Shown piece after piece: positions 51,201 to 63,820 of a DNA stretch of 64,000 bases (its first letter is position 1; the number at the start of each line of letters is the position of its first letter). The notes under the pieces were generated by a model, which had not been told where the DNA came from, made no database searches, and saw nothing but the letters and a program-made list of their open reading frames with translations. Position numbers and translations under genes: made by a program. Source of the stretch: Anas platyrhynchos (taxonomy: Eukaryota > Chordata > Aves > Anseriformes > Anatidae); contig NC_092591.1 in assembly GCF_047663525.1 (NCBI RefSeq), positions 30,847,001 through 30,911,000 on the forward strand, read 5' to 3'.

Positions 51201-54200
51201 GGATACTGGAGGCAGTGGATTTGGAGCAGCTTTCTACCCTCCATAACCACACTGACTGCATCCAGAGTAGCATTCAGTCCACTGGTGTCAGCATCTAATT
51301 AACTGCTTTTGCTAATTTCATATAAACTGTCTCTCCTCAGAGAGAATGGAGTTAAAACAGCTAAAAGACCCTGGGTCACTGGCTTTTGCAGGTGGGTCCT
51401 TTTGGCAATAAAACTTGCAGTTTACAAATATACTTTGCTTCTGGATATAGGACAGTCCTGTGAGCAGAAAAGAAATCATCCACACAGCTACTGCAACAAT
51501 AAACATAATTATTGAGCAAGCTGACAACAAACCACCCTGGTTCCTACCCTGTAGCTTCATTGACGGGGACAAAAGCATTTGCATCAGTAGCCCCTATTCT
51601 GGAAGAGTCAATATATCCGAGATGTCGGTAAGCAGGCATGACCAAACTGTATCCCTGATGCTATTTTCTTGGTAGTGGGTAGTGCCTAATAATTTTCTAG
51701 AGCTTGTGCTGATCTCCAGACATAAATGCAGATAATTCAGCATGACAAGGAGTCTTCATCATCCTGGAAAGTGGAAGTTCCCCTCACTCAGAGGAGCACT
51801 GCTTGTCCTTGTTCCTACATCACGTTGCAGGAGAGGCAAGAGAAGGAAAACTCTTTGCTGTAGGCCTTCTCACCTCTCCCCTGTTACATCCATCCCCCAT
51901 AATATATAATATAATATACAACAAATGGCATTCTCACAGTTTGAACCAGCAGAGCCATGATGGGATGGGAGAGTGCTAATAGGATTTGGTGCTGTAGTGT
52001 GCTGTGTAACACTTTGCCTTTCTATTGCAGAAAGAACCACTCACCCTGGATCCAGGGCCCATCTATGCTAAAGATCCGGACTACACTATAAATGAAAAAA
52101 TTGTGTACAGTATAGTTGGTGGTGAGTAGAATTTCTCACCTTCTCCAAGCAGCCTTGCTTGTACATTCCTACATTATCTGCTGCCAAGAGGGGATGCCCT
52201 GCACAGCACTTGAGAATTGAGGGCCTGGAGATTTGCCCCTCTATTTCTGCTCCAAAATAATTAGATACACAGAACATTGTGGATTAAGTAGAAGAAACAG
52301 GCTGTACAAAAAGGAAGAGGAAGAGAATTGCAGACCCATAAGCCAAGCTCCATGAAGTCTGTTACAGAAAGACTTTTGTTTTGGGGGGGGCGTGGGGAGG
52401 AGAATGATGTGTTTTATCTTTAAGATTTTAGACCTGATTTTGCCAGTCTGGTCATACCACTTTCATAGTCTTTGAGCTGAACCTAAAAACTCCCTCATCA
52501 TCAGCATCATTTTCATTTATCACCAGAAATAATGCTCTTATTCCACTGTTCATTGCCACTGTCTAATCTGCCCTGTTTTAACCTTGATTTCAAAAAGTTT
52601 ACTTGAATATAGTGAACTGATTGCCCAATCATTGACTGGGAGACCGGGCCACCTTCTCATTCAAAGGATTATTATTATTAATAGTGAGTTCTTGATTAAT
52701 GATCAAGGCAAAGGCAGATCATATTGGTCAGGTGGAGTGATCAGTTGTTCATCTCTCTTATTTGTTCTACACGGCACCATATCTGTGAATATACTCCTGA
52801 TAATAGAGATGCTAAAGAACCTCAAATTCCACTGGCATTTTGGAGGTAGTGTGACCTCAGTCCCCCACAGTAAAAAGGGAACCCCATACTGGGGACCCTT
52901 GTCTAAATGAAGCCCACAGTATCTCAAAGTGAGGAAAATAAGCAAAAAATTGAACATATATTTTAATGTATATCCAACATAGATGGTTTTATGACTCGAA
53001 GACAGATGGCTCATGTAGGAGGTTGATTTCTACCCCTACATCAATACGAGAAGGTCTCTGTGTCTAGGCTCCTTTTGCAGGCAGCAGAGAAAAATAGGTG
53101 TTTCCAGAGCTGAATGCAGCTTATGTTGAGGCCAATGTCCATGAGTCAGATAAACAATGCACTAAGATGTCCCTTTCTCTTTACAGCCTAGGTAACAAGG
53201 TCAGGTAGAGATGTCTGCCTGGTAGATGCCTAGAGCTGTTTAAGATGAACCCCCACCCAACAAGGTGGGAGAGGCAAGGACAATGGCATCATTGCCTGGG
53301 GTTTGTTGTCGCCAATATGTGGAAAAATGAGCAATGAGTTCCAAATCCCTTTATGAAGGTATCCAGTGTTTTAATAGTCTTTCAAATTCTTTAGGGAATG
53401 TGGATAATACATTCTCAGTGGATGCGGACACAGGAAATCTAACTATGAACAAAGTAGCTACTTCCCCAGACTCGTACCTACTGCAGGTCATGGTAAGTCT
53501 GATGATATTGCATTCAGCCATCCAGCATAGCTGGCCTTCTAGGGAGCATCAGTCTTGCTGTGCCAGGAGTCAATTACATTAATAATGAAAGCTAACTTGT
53601 TCACACCCTTTATTGTGGAAGTATTTAGACCAAGTTTTTGAGCAGTATCTTATACGAATTTACATGCAAAACCCTTGCAGGAGTTGAGGCATTTTCTCTT
53701 ATGTGTGGGTAGCACCATCAAAGCAAGTTACCTTAGCAAGTCTCTCCTGCTGAGTTCGAAGTATAGATGAACATAACTGGAAGGCTTTCTGTAGGGGGGG
53801 GCTTGTCTTAAAGTAGCTAAAGTAACTCACTCCTAGAAACAAGCTCCTCTTTTGGTTACACAAAGCACTCCCTGCACCCAGAAAGATGTGGACTCTTAGA
53901 TAGTAACAGAACTGACCCAATCCCTTGTGAATTTGAACAGTCTCTGTTTGCTGGTGTTGGAATCCTACTGCTTTGTACTTGGGCATGACAATTTGTCCAG
54001 AGCTGACCTTTATTAAGAGCCACATCTAGATTCTAGGGCTAGACCAAGATACTGTGGATGGCCAACTGCAGAAGCAAGCAAAGGCACACGGACCCCAAAA
54101 CATAAGGTCCCCTGTGATAGGCCTGGCCCAAAACTCACTGAAAATGATGGAAAGAACCCTGTGTTAGAACACATTTTGGTCCAAACCTAACCTCTTATGT

Positions 54201-56540
54201 CTTGTCACTAACAGGAAAAGACTAGCATTTCTCTTTCTCTCTGTCTCTCTGTCTTTCTCCTGTGTACGTGTCTCTCCAGGCCGCCCAAGTCAACAACAAA
54301 CAGAAATACTCCATAGTCAGTGTGGAGATTAAGGTCATCAATAAAAGTGACAATGCACCATACTTTGAGCACAGTAGCTACACAGGAATAGCATCTGTTG
54401 GTGCGGCCCCAAAAAGCCTTGTCTTCCAAGCTAAGGATCCTTCAAGTCCCCTGATGATAAAAGCAGAAGATGATGACTTCCCTGATGTAAGAAACCAAAA
54501 ATGCACTGAATTCTTCCTTACTGCTTCAGTCTTAAAGCAGGATAAGAAAACATAAGGAAGGGGAGGTGGGGAGAGACAAATGCTAGCTTTCCTCTACTGT
54601 CCCAAATCATATTTATCTGGGACTTTTACATAGATCAGAATCATTTACAGTATGGTGGATAAGACTTGGGACTTTTTTTTAAGGGTGAATACACCCGAGT
54701 TCAAACTTCCTTTAGTTCATGTTTATTTACTGTACTATACACCCACTTATACTTCAGGCATATTTGACAAGTCCTGCTGACAGGTTGTTACAAATATGCA
54801 TGCAAAGCACTGTGTGGTTTAATCATTCACTTTTCTGGCGTTTCAGAAATTCAACCCAAACATTGAATACTACATAAAAAACAGCACTAACTTCGTTGCA
54901 ACCAGAGATGGACTCATCCTGACCAATGTCAATCTGCTGTCACCAGAGACTGTAATCATGGAGGTAGGACAACTTCATATTTTGCCAGGGTTGTGGAAGG
55001 AAGGATTTTCTGACAGAGAAGCACCAAGGGTGGAATTCCATTAGATGTGGAATATAATGAAAGGACAGTCCTTGCCCCAACCATTTGTATCACAAATGTA
55101 TAGGGATGGAGGGAGATGTAGTGGTAGTGAATGCACTCTGCGTGACATACATGTAAGCTACCATCTGGTGCTAGCTGAAAAAATGTTTCCTCTGTCCTCC
55201 TGTGGAAAATATCATTGGAGACAAGCAAAAGGTCAACTGGGGAGATTTTAGGACCCTTGTCCCACAGTCTGGTTTGGACTAAAAGATAAATAAATAAAGC
55301 AGAAAATATAAAATCTAAATTAATCCCCCAATTTCTACCCAAAAAGAGAAACCTACCAGATTTTTATTTTTAATTATTCCCCCTCCCCCATACATACCAC
55401 CTAAGAGACATTGCAGACTTCATAGGTACAGAACAGAGGCTGCTTAAGTTTATTCTCAGAGGGAGAAAATACTGTGCTAATATTGAGTCCAGAGGAGGGC
55501 TCCTAAGGTGATCAGAGGACTGGAGCTCCTGTCGTATGAGGACAGACAGGGAGAGCTGGTTGTATTTAGCCTGGAAAAGAGAAGACTGAGGGAAGACCTC
55601 ATCAATGTGTATAAATATTTGAGGTCAGGGTGTTAAGAGTATGGAACCAGTCTCTTTTCAGTTGAGGCCAGCGACAGGATGTGAGGCAATGGGAAAAAAA
55701 TGAAGCACGGGAGGTTCCATCTGAATATGAGAGGGCACTTCTGTACTGTGAGGGTGACAGAGCACTGGAACAGGCTGCCCAGAGAGGTTATGGAGTCTCC
55801 TTCTCTGGAGATTTTCAAAACCCACCTGGATGCAATTCTGTGCACCATGTGTTAGGTGACCCTGCTGGACAGGGAGGTTGGACTCAATGATCTTCAGAGG
55901 TCCCTTCCAACCTCAGCCATTCTCTGATTCTGTGATTCTGTAAATCCAGTACTTTTTTTGCTCGGATCAAGATGACCACAGAAGCAGCTAATAATTCTAG
56001 ACTTTCTAAGAAGAACATATTCATGTTGCCCACCTGCCTGCCAGTGCCAAATGGCAATGCTAAAGTTTGCCTGGTACAATACCATGTCCTCTGGAGCTAT
56101 CTGACACAGCTTGACTACAGCAATATTTTAGCTACATGGACAGCTGCTTGCAGGGTAAAAAGGCGTGCCAACATCATGCTGCTGCTGTCCCCCACTACCT
56201 CATTGCCGGTGTACAGCATTGCACTGTACTGCAAAGCTTTTTACAAATGATGAATGTGGTTTTGGCTGAGGGGACAGGGACTTTTCAGAACTCTTCTCCT
56301 GTGACCAGACTGCCTCTGCTACAATGCAAGGATATTGGGTTATTTTGAAGACATGATAAGGATATGGACGAGGTACTTTGTCCCCAAAGGGTCCACCACT
56401 TCCCTTGAGAGAAAGATATAAATCTAGAAAGTCCCTAAACTATCTCTTCCCCATGTTCACCCAGGCTGTTGCAAAAGATACAGTGAGTCTGCAGGAGGCG
56501 AGCACCATCATCGTGGTGGAGATTGTCTTTACTGCTACAG
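48260..56540 (+). CDS. CDHR5: Cadherin-related family member 5, copy 1 (ectodomain exons 1-12 only)
   Basis: A microvillar protocadherin that, with CDHR2, forms tip links of the brush border. Exons are 48260-48338, 48558-48736, 49619-49669, 50017-50109, 50218-50316, 50989-51099, 51451-51627, 52031-52121, 53395-53492, 54280-54486, 54847-54963 and 56465-56540; all are GT-AG with matching phases, encoding 459 aa plus one base. The start sits in a strong CACCATGG context. Residues 1 to about 24 are a signal peptide. Cadherin linker motifs are NLNDNTPVF (115-123), ADNKPPWF (228-235) and KSDNAPYF (348-355); [10 protein letters not shown] in exon 9 is a typical cadherin strand. PPWFLPCSF is characteristic of CDHR5. 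No mucin-like, transmembrane or cytoplasmic exon is visible before copy 2 begins at 58,706, so this copy is 3'-truncated. Reading past the last donor adds 13 codons, then TGA at 56,579-56,581, which would be a secreted form. Confidence 0.88.
55480..55943 (+). mobile_element. CR1 3' fragment in CDHR5 copy 1 intron 11
   Basis: Sense CR1 3' end with the conserved segments AGCACTGGAACAGGCTGCCC and GGTTGGACTCAATGATCTTC and the terminal CTCTGATTCTGTGATTCTG. The ORF2 tail is frameshifted. Whether copy 2 carries the same insertion is unknown because the window ends before that point. Confidence 0.88.
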
Positions 56541-58705
56541 GTAGGCTGGATATCTCTTGGCTTTCTGGTACAGTGAGGTGACTGGGGAGTCTTTTCCACT
56601 TTCATGGACAAACTGGCAATGATAGGTCACACAGTGAAGTCTGTGGGCCTGGGCTAAGGCCAACCCTATATCTACTGGAGGTCCTATGGTGGCTATGACA
56701 GAGAAAATGCTCAAAAGACATCCTTAGGATATGGTCACCACGTGACTCAGATGAACTTTTGAGGCTTTAAGCAGTGCTGTGTGATGTAGCATCTCTTCTT
56801 TTTATTTCAAAATTAAATCTGTAGTTGCTTCATAGTGTTTTGTGAGTCAAAAATTACCCAGAATGTCAGAGGAGGATGGCCCTGACACCTTGGTACATCC
56901 TTGTTCCTTTTTTTGACTAAAACTAGAGAAAACTGCAGCATAATTTCCTGTCTTATGCAGGAGCAGACAGAAGTTGGCACACCCCCACAAAGCCAGGCTT
57001 CCTCATGAGCCTTGGCATTTTCTACTCAGGTCAGGACAAATTCTTATACTCCAAGATTTTAAGGCCTTTCCAGGAAAAATGACCCATGAGAAATGATAGA
57101 CATGAGGCTACACACATAACCCTCCAGCTATCATTTGGATTTGCTGAGGTAAAAATAGCCTACTCTTCTGTACTTAGAAATTTCTCTTATAAATCAGTTA
57201 GATTTGAGGCTAATGAAGCTTTTTACACTCTGAATAGAGAGGAATCAATTTTGTGCATTTTCACATCAGGGCAGGTAGATCATGCCCAGACTTCACTGAC
57301 TTCAACCTGATGTGTGCTTGAACGCCCCAGTTGGGCTTTTCGATTACTTCATCCTCAGAGCCACCACCATTGTGAGGATTACTGGAGGATGAAAACAGTG
57401 GGATCCTGGGTGTAAATTTGGTTTCCCTGATGGTAGTGTCAATTCACAGTTGAAAACACCATCTGCATTAAAATCACCTAAGCACAACTTTAGGTGACAC
57501 AGTCCAGCTCAGCAGCAGGCTAGCTCAGGTGTCAGTACAGCAAGGTGTTAATGCTCCAAGCAGATGTACCAACAGGTGACTGCATCTTTTACATGTTACA
57601 CTTGCTATTTAAACCCCACAAAATAATGATGCTGGTGACTATACAAGGAAGTAGAGGGAAATTACACTGAATGGTTCAGAGCCTGTGAGGAGATTTGTGC
57701 TTTTTTCTGTACTACAGCTAGCATGCAGGAATGGCTCAAATAAGGATGAGATTACCATTTGCCTGGCTAAACAGTAGGCTATTTAACCCTCAGCTCAAAT
57801 AGGTGATGTTAAGGAGTGTGTGTGCAATAGGTTAGAGGGTGCTTTACTAAGTGTCACAACATCCATGGGGAAAAAAAGAGTTCTTTTCAGTATGCCTTCT
57901 TTCCGAGAAGCGGTGACTGTACATTGACCTCTGGTTTCTGAGACATTGGTGCCAGAGCCAGCCTACGTGGATTTCAGCATGAGTCATCCCAGCAAGCTGA
58001 GCTAGCTTTGATGGAGGCACTGGGTGCTGCACAGCACAGAAGGAGTTAAGGGCGGTGGAGCTTCACATCAGCTCTGTGGGCTGTGGCTCCCTAGGAGACA
58101 TGATTTAGAAGTGAAAATTCACTGACGTCCTAAAGCCTCACCAGTGTATTAATGATAAACTGAGGGTGCAATAAAATGCAGAGAGGGTGCTCAGAGTTCG
58201 TTGTCATAAATAGATCAGCAGGAGAATAAAATTGTGTTTCATTAATCATTAAACTTTAAAGAGATTAATTTACATTACAACATGAAGCCAAAAAACTTAA
58301 AAACAAAGAATCCCACTGACAACAACAAGTACAGCTGATTAGCTCTGAAGAAGTTACTGTCTCTCCACTGTAATGTTGATCTCCATACAAATATGCTTAC
58401 GCTGCCCAGTGGCTGAAAGCATACGCAGTTCCTGAGGAGGTTGATATGTGTTGCTACAGCTACAAAGAGGGCACAAAAGGTTTTACTGTCTTGGGGACCT
58501 TCTAATGTTTTTCCTTCCCACATCCTGATGAAGCTGAGGTATATCCTGGGGAACAGCAAGTGTTGGGCAGAGATGAGAGACCCCAGAGTTAACCCAGGCT
58601 GGGCAGTGCTGAGTTTCTCCAAGCTGCTGCTTGAATAGTGCCCATGTGTCCATCACTCCTGTTAGAGTCACTAACTAAAAAGAGTCACTAAAAGTCTGCT
58701 ATGCT
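56541..58705 (+). other. Sequence between copy 1 exon 12 and the start of copy 2
   Basis: About 2.2 kb after the exon 12 donor. I found no mucin-like Ser/Thr/Pro exon, hydrophobic transmembrane exon or clear splice-framed open stretch. A small direct repeat AGAGTCACTAA occurs twice at about 58,664-58,690, just left of the copy 2 boundary. Confidence 0.5.
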
Positions 58706-59632
58706 ATTTTAATGGTGGGAGCATTAATTTGCCTCCCTTTGTCCTATCTTTGCTCCACATATGAGGTTTTCTGTCGGTAGATGCTCCTGTTACTGGATAC
58801 ATCAATGCATCATCCCCCAGTCCCCACCTGATAAACATCAGGACCTTCATTCTCAGCAGATTCTTCCTCAGAAAATGGTAGGTTTTTTATAAAAGGAAAG
58901 ACATTCCTTTTGCAATGTAATGCACACCTGCCCCTGGCAGCACATGTGAAACAGCTGAGAACACATGTGAAACAACAGGTACAGCAGAAGCCTTATAGAT
59001 AAATCAGACTGGCATCAAGTCATCTTGCTCTGAAAGAAAGACTTATCATAAAGAAATAAGACTTTGCTCAGGGAGGAGAGAGACTGAGGCACAGTTATTC
59101 CATTTGCCTCTTTTTGTCCACCTGGCAACAAGGGCTCCCTTCTCTGCAGCACTTTCTGGCCATGCTCTGTGAAATAAAATAAAACAGAAAAATGGTGGCT
59201 AATCCCCTCAATTTAAATATAGGGAAATGAAGGCAAAAAAAAAAAAAAAAAATGCTTAAACAGTTTGGGCAAAGTCCAGCTTATGTAAACACTAGCACAG
59301 TAAGGCACTAAGCCACTGCTTGGTGCTTTCTGCATGGTGCCGCTCCTACTTTCAACCCCTTCATGATAAAATCGGACTGTCTGAGAAAGTGATGGGACCA
59401 CTGCTAAGCTCCTACTCTCTTAAACCAGTCCAGACTTTTGTCATCTTCAACCAACAGACCCTCTGAAGAGATTTGCTCCCATACTGGACAAAATTCTGGT
59501 TAAGAATCATATGCCTATGCCCCTTCAGGTCTTGACATGTTGTTTGACAAGAAGAAGTGAAAGAAGAAGCACCCCAAAGCCAGCTGTCAGCTATCCTCAA
59601 ACATTTCAGCTGGTAGGGACACTCTGAGAGAG

Positions 59633-59730
59633 AATAAAATAAAATAAAATAAAATAAAATAAAATAAAATAAAATAAAATAAAATAAAATAAAATAAAAT
59701 AAAATAAAATAAAATAAAATAAAATAAAAT
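59633..59730. repeat. (AAAAT)n microsatellite, copy 2 (about 19.6 units)
   Basis: Counterpart of 47,478-47,560, about three pentamers longer, in the same position relative to CDHR5 copy 2. Confidence 0.95.
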
Positions 59731-60276
59731 CTTGTGGAAACAACGGGTCCAAGACATAGAATAAGCAGGAAAACCCAACTTCTTGGCTCCTCCAGAGCTG
59801 CCATCTCAACCCAACAACAACATGACAAACTGAAACTAGAAGAGAGAAACCAGAGGTCATGGATTGGAAAGCAAAACCTGTTATAAAGGGGGACATAGGC
59901 CATGCAGAAGAAGTCTGAATAAAGTAAGTAAGCCCGTTGGGGCTGTATTAGTATTATTACGACTTGTTTCAATAAGAGATCTGGCCAAAATAGACAATAT
60001 CTCTGGCATGTAAGAAAAATAGATTTCACCACTTCTACCCCAACAGGAAAGTCTGGAGTATACAGACAACTTCTGAATTGTCAGCTCTCATATTCTTTCT
60101 TGCTAATGCTTGTCTCAGGGAACTTGGGTGTGAGTTCTAAAATGCTTCAAATATTCCCTTGTTGCTAAAGAGAGTTTAAAGGAGGAAAGACTCAGGAACA
60201 AAGTAGTAATGGGAATTTATGCGTTATCATGTTCTGTGACCAGTTAATGTCTTATAAGTCATCCAATGAGGCAAAG

Positions 60277-60289
60277 AGGCAAAGGTTGA
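60277..60289 (+). promoter_or_regulatory. CDHR5: Candidate HNF4-type DR1 site upstream of CDHR5 copy 2
   Basis: AGGCAAAGGTTGA, identical to the copy 1 site, about 140 bases before the copy 2 ATG. The neighbouring CCAAT and GTTAAT elements are kept as well. Motif match only. Confidence 0.4.
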
Positions 60290-60429
60290 ACTCGAGCAAT
60301 CCATTCCAGCCAGCCAATGTTTTTTGCCTTCGTGAAGCAGTTCATGCAGGAGACAGCACTGGGAGAAACAGGGAGAGAAGAGGATCAGCTTAATTAGAAA
60401 AGTATTTCTTCAATGACTAGCAGCTCACC

Positions 60430-63400
60430 ATGGATGTTTCTCACCTGCTTCTCACTTCTGTGCTCTTTCTACTGCCCTTCATAGCACAAGTTTCAGCACA
60501 ACAACTAGGTAAGTTGTTGCAGGAGGTCTGTGACCACAGGATAATAATCCCTGTGGCACCAGCTTGTACCATTGCAGCTGGCAAAGGATTTTTACAGTCT
60601 TATTTTAAGACAGCTTTGTTCAAGAGCTTTCTCTTCAGTGGTAACCAGCAGGGTCTCATGTCTCACGCAATTGTGTCACAACATGAATACCTGGGCAAAT
60701 TTGTATCTCATTTGTGTGTTTTTCCAGGATGTTCTGCCTCTGAAAATAAACCAAGCGTTGAAGAAAATAATCCTCCTGGATACAATGTGACCACTATCAA
60801 TTCGGAAGCAGGTTTCACTGCAACGATTGATCCTTCCTCGTCAGATGCCAGTTATTTTACCATTGAGGGGTCTCAGCTGCAGCTGGTCAAAAGTGTGGAC
60901 TATGAGGTAAGCTTTTAGCTGGCAGGCTGTACGGATGAGATGGATAATGCTGGGAAGCAGTAGGTTTCAAGCTGGGGTCTTGGACTTCCAGGGATTTGTA
61001 GTCTATGTATAAAGTATCTAGGAAATATCTTCACTGTGCTTTAGTTCACTACTAGGGAGATCAGCCCTTGCACAGGCAGAGGGCAGGGAGGAGGGGGTTG
61101 CATTGTATGCCTGCTGTCACCTTCCTTCAATGAATCTATATGAATTAAAGCAAGGTGGAGGTTTAAAAACAGAAGTGTGACAACTGTGGTGTTCAGAGCT
61201 CTCCAGGATGCATGTAAAATGATCCTTATTTGCGTGTATGAAATACAGTGCTGAGCGGTGAGGTAATCTTATGTTGAGCATAAAAGCAGTATAAAAGGTC
61301 AATGCGTTCAGTTAGGTCGCAGCTAAATTATTTTACCTACCTAAAGAGTTCTGCATGCAGCAACAAGTGTCCTTAAACTGCCATTCCCCTAATGTAGAAT
61401 CCCATATTTGCATGAAGAACAGCAGACAGAGGTAATACCCTGCAGGAAATGCTGCACTTGGTGCATGACATATTTCTGTTTCATTCGATTTAAAAAGAAA
61501 TCTGTTTGAACTTTCCTTAAGTGGGAGAAAATGGTTGATTAGCTCTACCACCAGGTTACAGGAATCACAAAGAAAGAAGACGGTGAATCAGTCAGCTTTG
61601 ACCCTAGTAAACCAAGGGCCCAGCACTGATGGATGGCTGCAAAAGAAAGGAGGGAAATGTTAGATATGCCCAAAAACAAGAAAAGCCCTTTTGATTCTCC
61701 AATGCATGCATTTGTCTCATTTACTTCAGAAAAAGTCAGTATATTTTGGCTTGTTTCTAAAATGGCTCGGGTTTTGTTTTTGCATACAGACTGATACCGT
61801 GCTGATAGCGGATGTGGTTTGCCGGGACACTTCTGGGCAGGTGAGTGCTTTTCCAAACACTCAGTTCTCTTACAAGGTATTGCAGGGAAGCACTTACTTT
61901 CCTTGTCTCTTCCTATTCCACAGACCAGGGTTAAGAGCCATCCTTTTCTTTCCAGGCATACACAATCCTCTAATAGTTAAAGAAAGAGCACTCAAGGCTC
62001 TGTGAATAGGGAGATGTGGGAGCAAACTACAAACCCCACACCCTGTGGGCTGTCTGCAAAACCCAGCCCTGTTCAGCACCCACCAGCTGTGCTTCTCAAA
62101 CCTTCATCTCCATCACTCTGCAAACTGGGATCAGCCCCTAACAATCTTACCTTTGTGTTTGATTCTCTGATTTTTCCATTTCTGCAGACAGACACTTTTC
62201 AAATTATTGTGAGCATTATCAATCTGAACGATAACACTCCAGTGTTTAAGCAAACAAGTCTCACCATAACTCTTCCTGAGGTAAGAGTTTCACATAAATG
62301 AAGAGGGCACTGGGTCAACCAGTGCTATGGGACTAAGGAATAATTACCAGAGAGAGGTCTTCAGCCAATTTCACAGAGAAAATAACCACAACTTTGTTTC
62401 AGGACACAAAAGTGAATGCAACCATTATACCCCGTGAAGATTTAAGTGCTAGTGATGCTGATCTGGACAACATCTATTATGAACTCAATTCAACAGTGCA
62501 GGTGAGCATCTTTCTTTGGGGAGAAAAAAAAAAAAAAAAAGTAAGTAAAAGCTTTTTGTTAAGTTAGCTTTTTGTTAAGTACAAGCATTGGTTTGGCTAG
62601 CAGACTGGAACAATTGGTATTTCTGGTATTGAATTCTTCTAGTGCTCATACTTTTATTACATTATACAGACTACACTTTCAACTGGGATATTCTGAACCA
62701 TATGATCCAGGGAAGTCATGCTGGGATGGTCTGTAAATACACCAGGAGAGACCTTTGCACCTTACAGAGTTCAGAATTGCACTGAGTCAGATAGGGGAAA
62801 AAAAGGAGTTATTGTCTCTTTGTCTACAGTGCCTATACAGAGTGGAGATATGAGTTGCCCAAAATCACCGAAGAAGTCTTTGTCAAAGCCAAAGGCAGGC
62901 CTGACTCTCCCCAGGTGCCAGTTTAGTGCCCTTTTTTTTTTTTTTTTTTTTGCTCGATCTTAAGGGGTTTGCTTGATAAAGTGAGAAACAAATTGTAAGT
63001 ACAGTTAGACTGATTCCAGGATAGATTGGAAATCTGGAAGGGTCTGCTAGAAGTAAAAATTTAAAAAATATATATAAAAAAAATGTGGGATGACAAACAT
63101 AGCAATGAGCAGTATTTTCAACATGTCTGTGATCAAGTATGCTAATAAAGCTTTTCCATTTATTTATTTATTTTTCCCCAGGACACCACCAATTATTTTG
63201 CCATAAAAGGAATCAATAATCCTGAAATATATTTGCAAAAACAATTAGATTATGATAAACTTAACTCAACAACATTGTTCTTGTATGCAAGGGTAAGTTC
63301 TTTAGGCAGAAAAAAATGCCTCATATGCCATAACGTCTCTTAACTAGAGGGCAAATCTGAACAGGAGATCTCTGGGGTGGCAAGAGGGAGGGTGGATACT

Positions 63401-63820
63401 GGAGGCAGTGGATTTGGAGCAGCTTTCTATCCTCCATAACCACACTGACTGCATCCAGAGTAGCATTCAGTCCACTGGTGTCAGCATCTAATTAACTGCT
63501 TTTGCTAATTTCATATAAACTGTCTCTCCTCAGAGAGAATGGAGTTAAAACAGCTAAAAGACCCTGGGTCACTGGCTTTTGCAGGTGGGTCCTTTTGGCA
63601 ATAAAACTTGCAGTTTACAAATATGCTTTGCTTCTGGATACAGGACAGGCCTGTGAGCAGCAACGAAATCACCCACACAGCTACTGCAACAATAAACATA
63701 ATTATTGAGCAAGCTGACACCAAACCACCCTGGTTCCTACCCTGTAGCTTCATTGACGGGGACAAAAGCATTTGCATCAGTAGCCCCTATTCTGGAAGAG
63801 TCAATATATCCGAGATGTCG
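60430..63820 (+). CDS. CDHR5: Cadherin-related family member 5, copy 2 (exons 1-7, continues beyond window)
   Basis: The second copy of the same gene. Exons are 60430-60508, 60728-60906, 61790-61840, 62188-62280, 62403-62501, 63182-63292 and 63644-63820, each the same length and phase as in copy 1 and all with intact GT-AG sites. It encodes the signal peptide and the first two cadherin-like domains (263 residues). Compared with copy 1, ten amino-acid replacements and two silent changes are seen; exons 5 and 6 are identical. Replacements are P to L at the end of exon 1; L to S and P to S in exon 2; L to V in exon 3; V to L in exon 4; and S to R, R to S, K to N, I to T and N to T in exon 7. If the rest of the gene follows outside the window, this is the copy likely to keep the membrane anchor. 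That is inference. Confidence 0.88.

Larger units (their letters stand above)
46542..58705 (+). repeat. Tandem duplication unit, copy 1 (about 12.16 kb)
   Basis: Sequence from 46,542 onward realigns with sequence from 58,706 onward, both beginning ATTTTAATGGTGGGAGCATT, with near-identity through to the window end. The offset is about 12,164 at the left edge and 12,170 at the gene start because of small indels. Bases left of 46,542 and left of 58,706 are unrelated, which defines the left breakpoint. The unit holds the CDHR5 promoter and coding exons 1-12. Confidence 0.93.
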
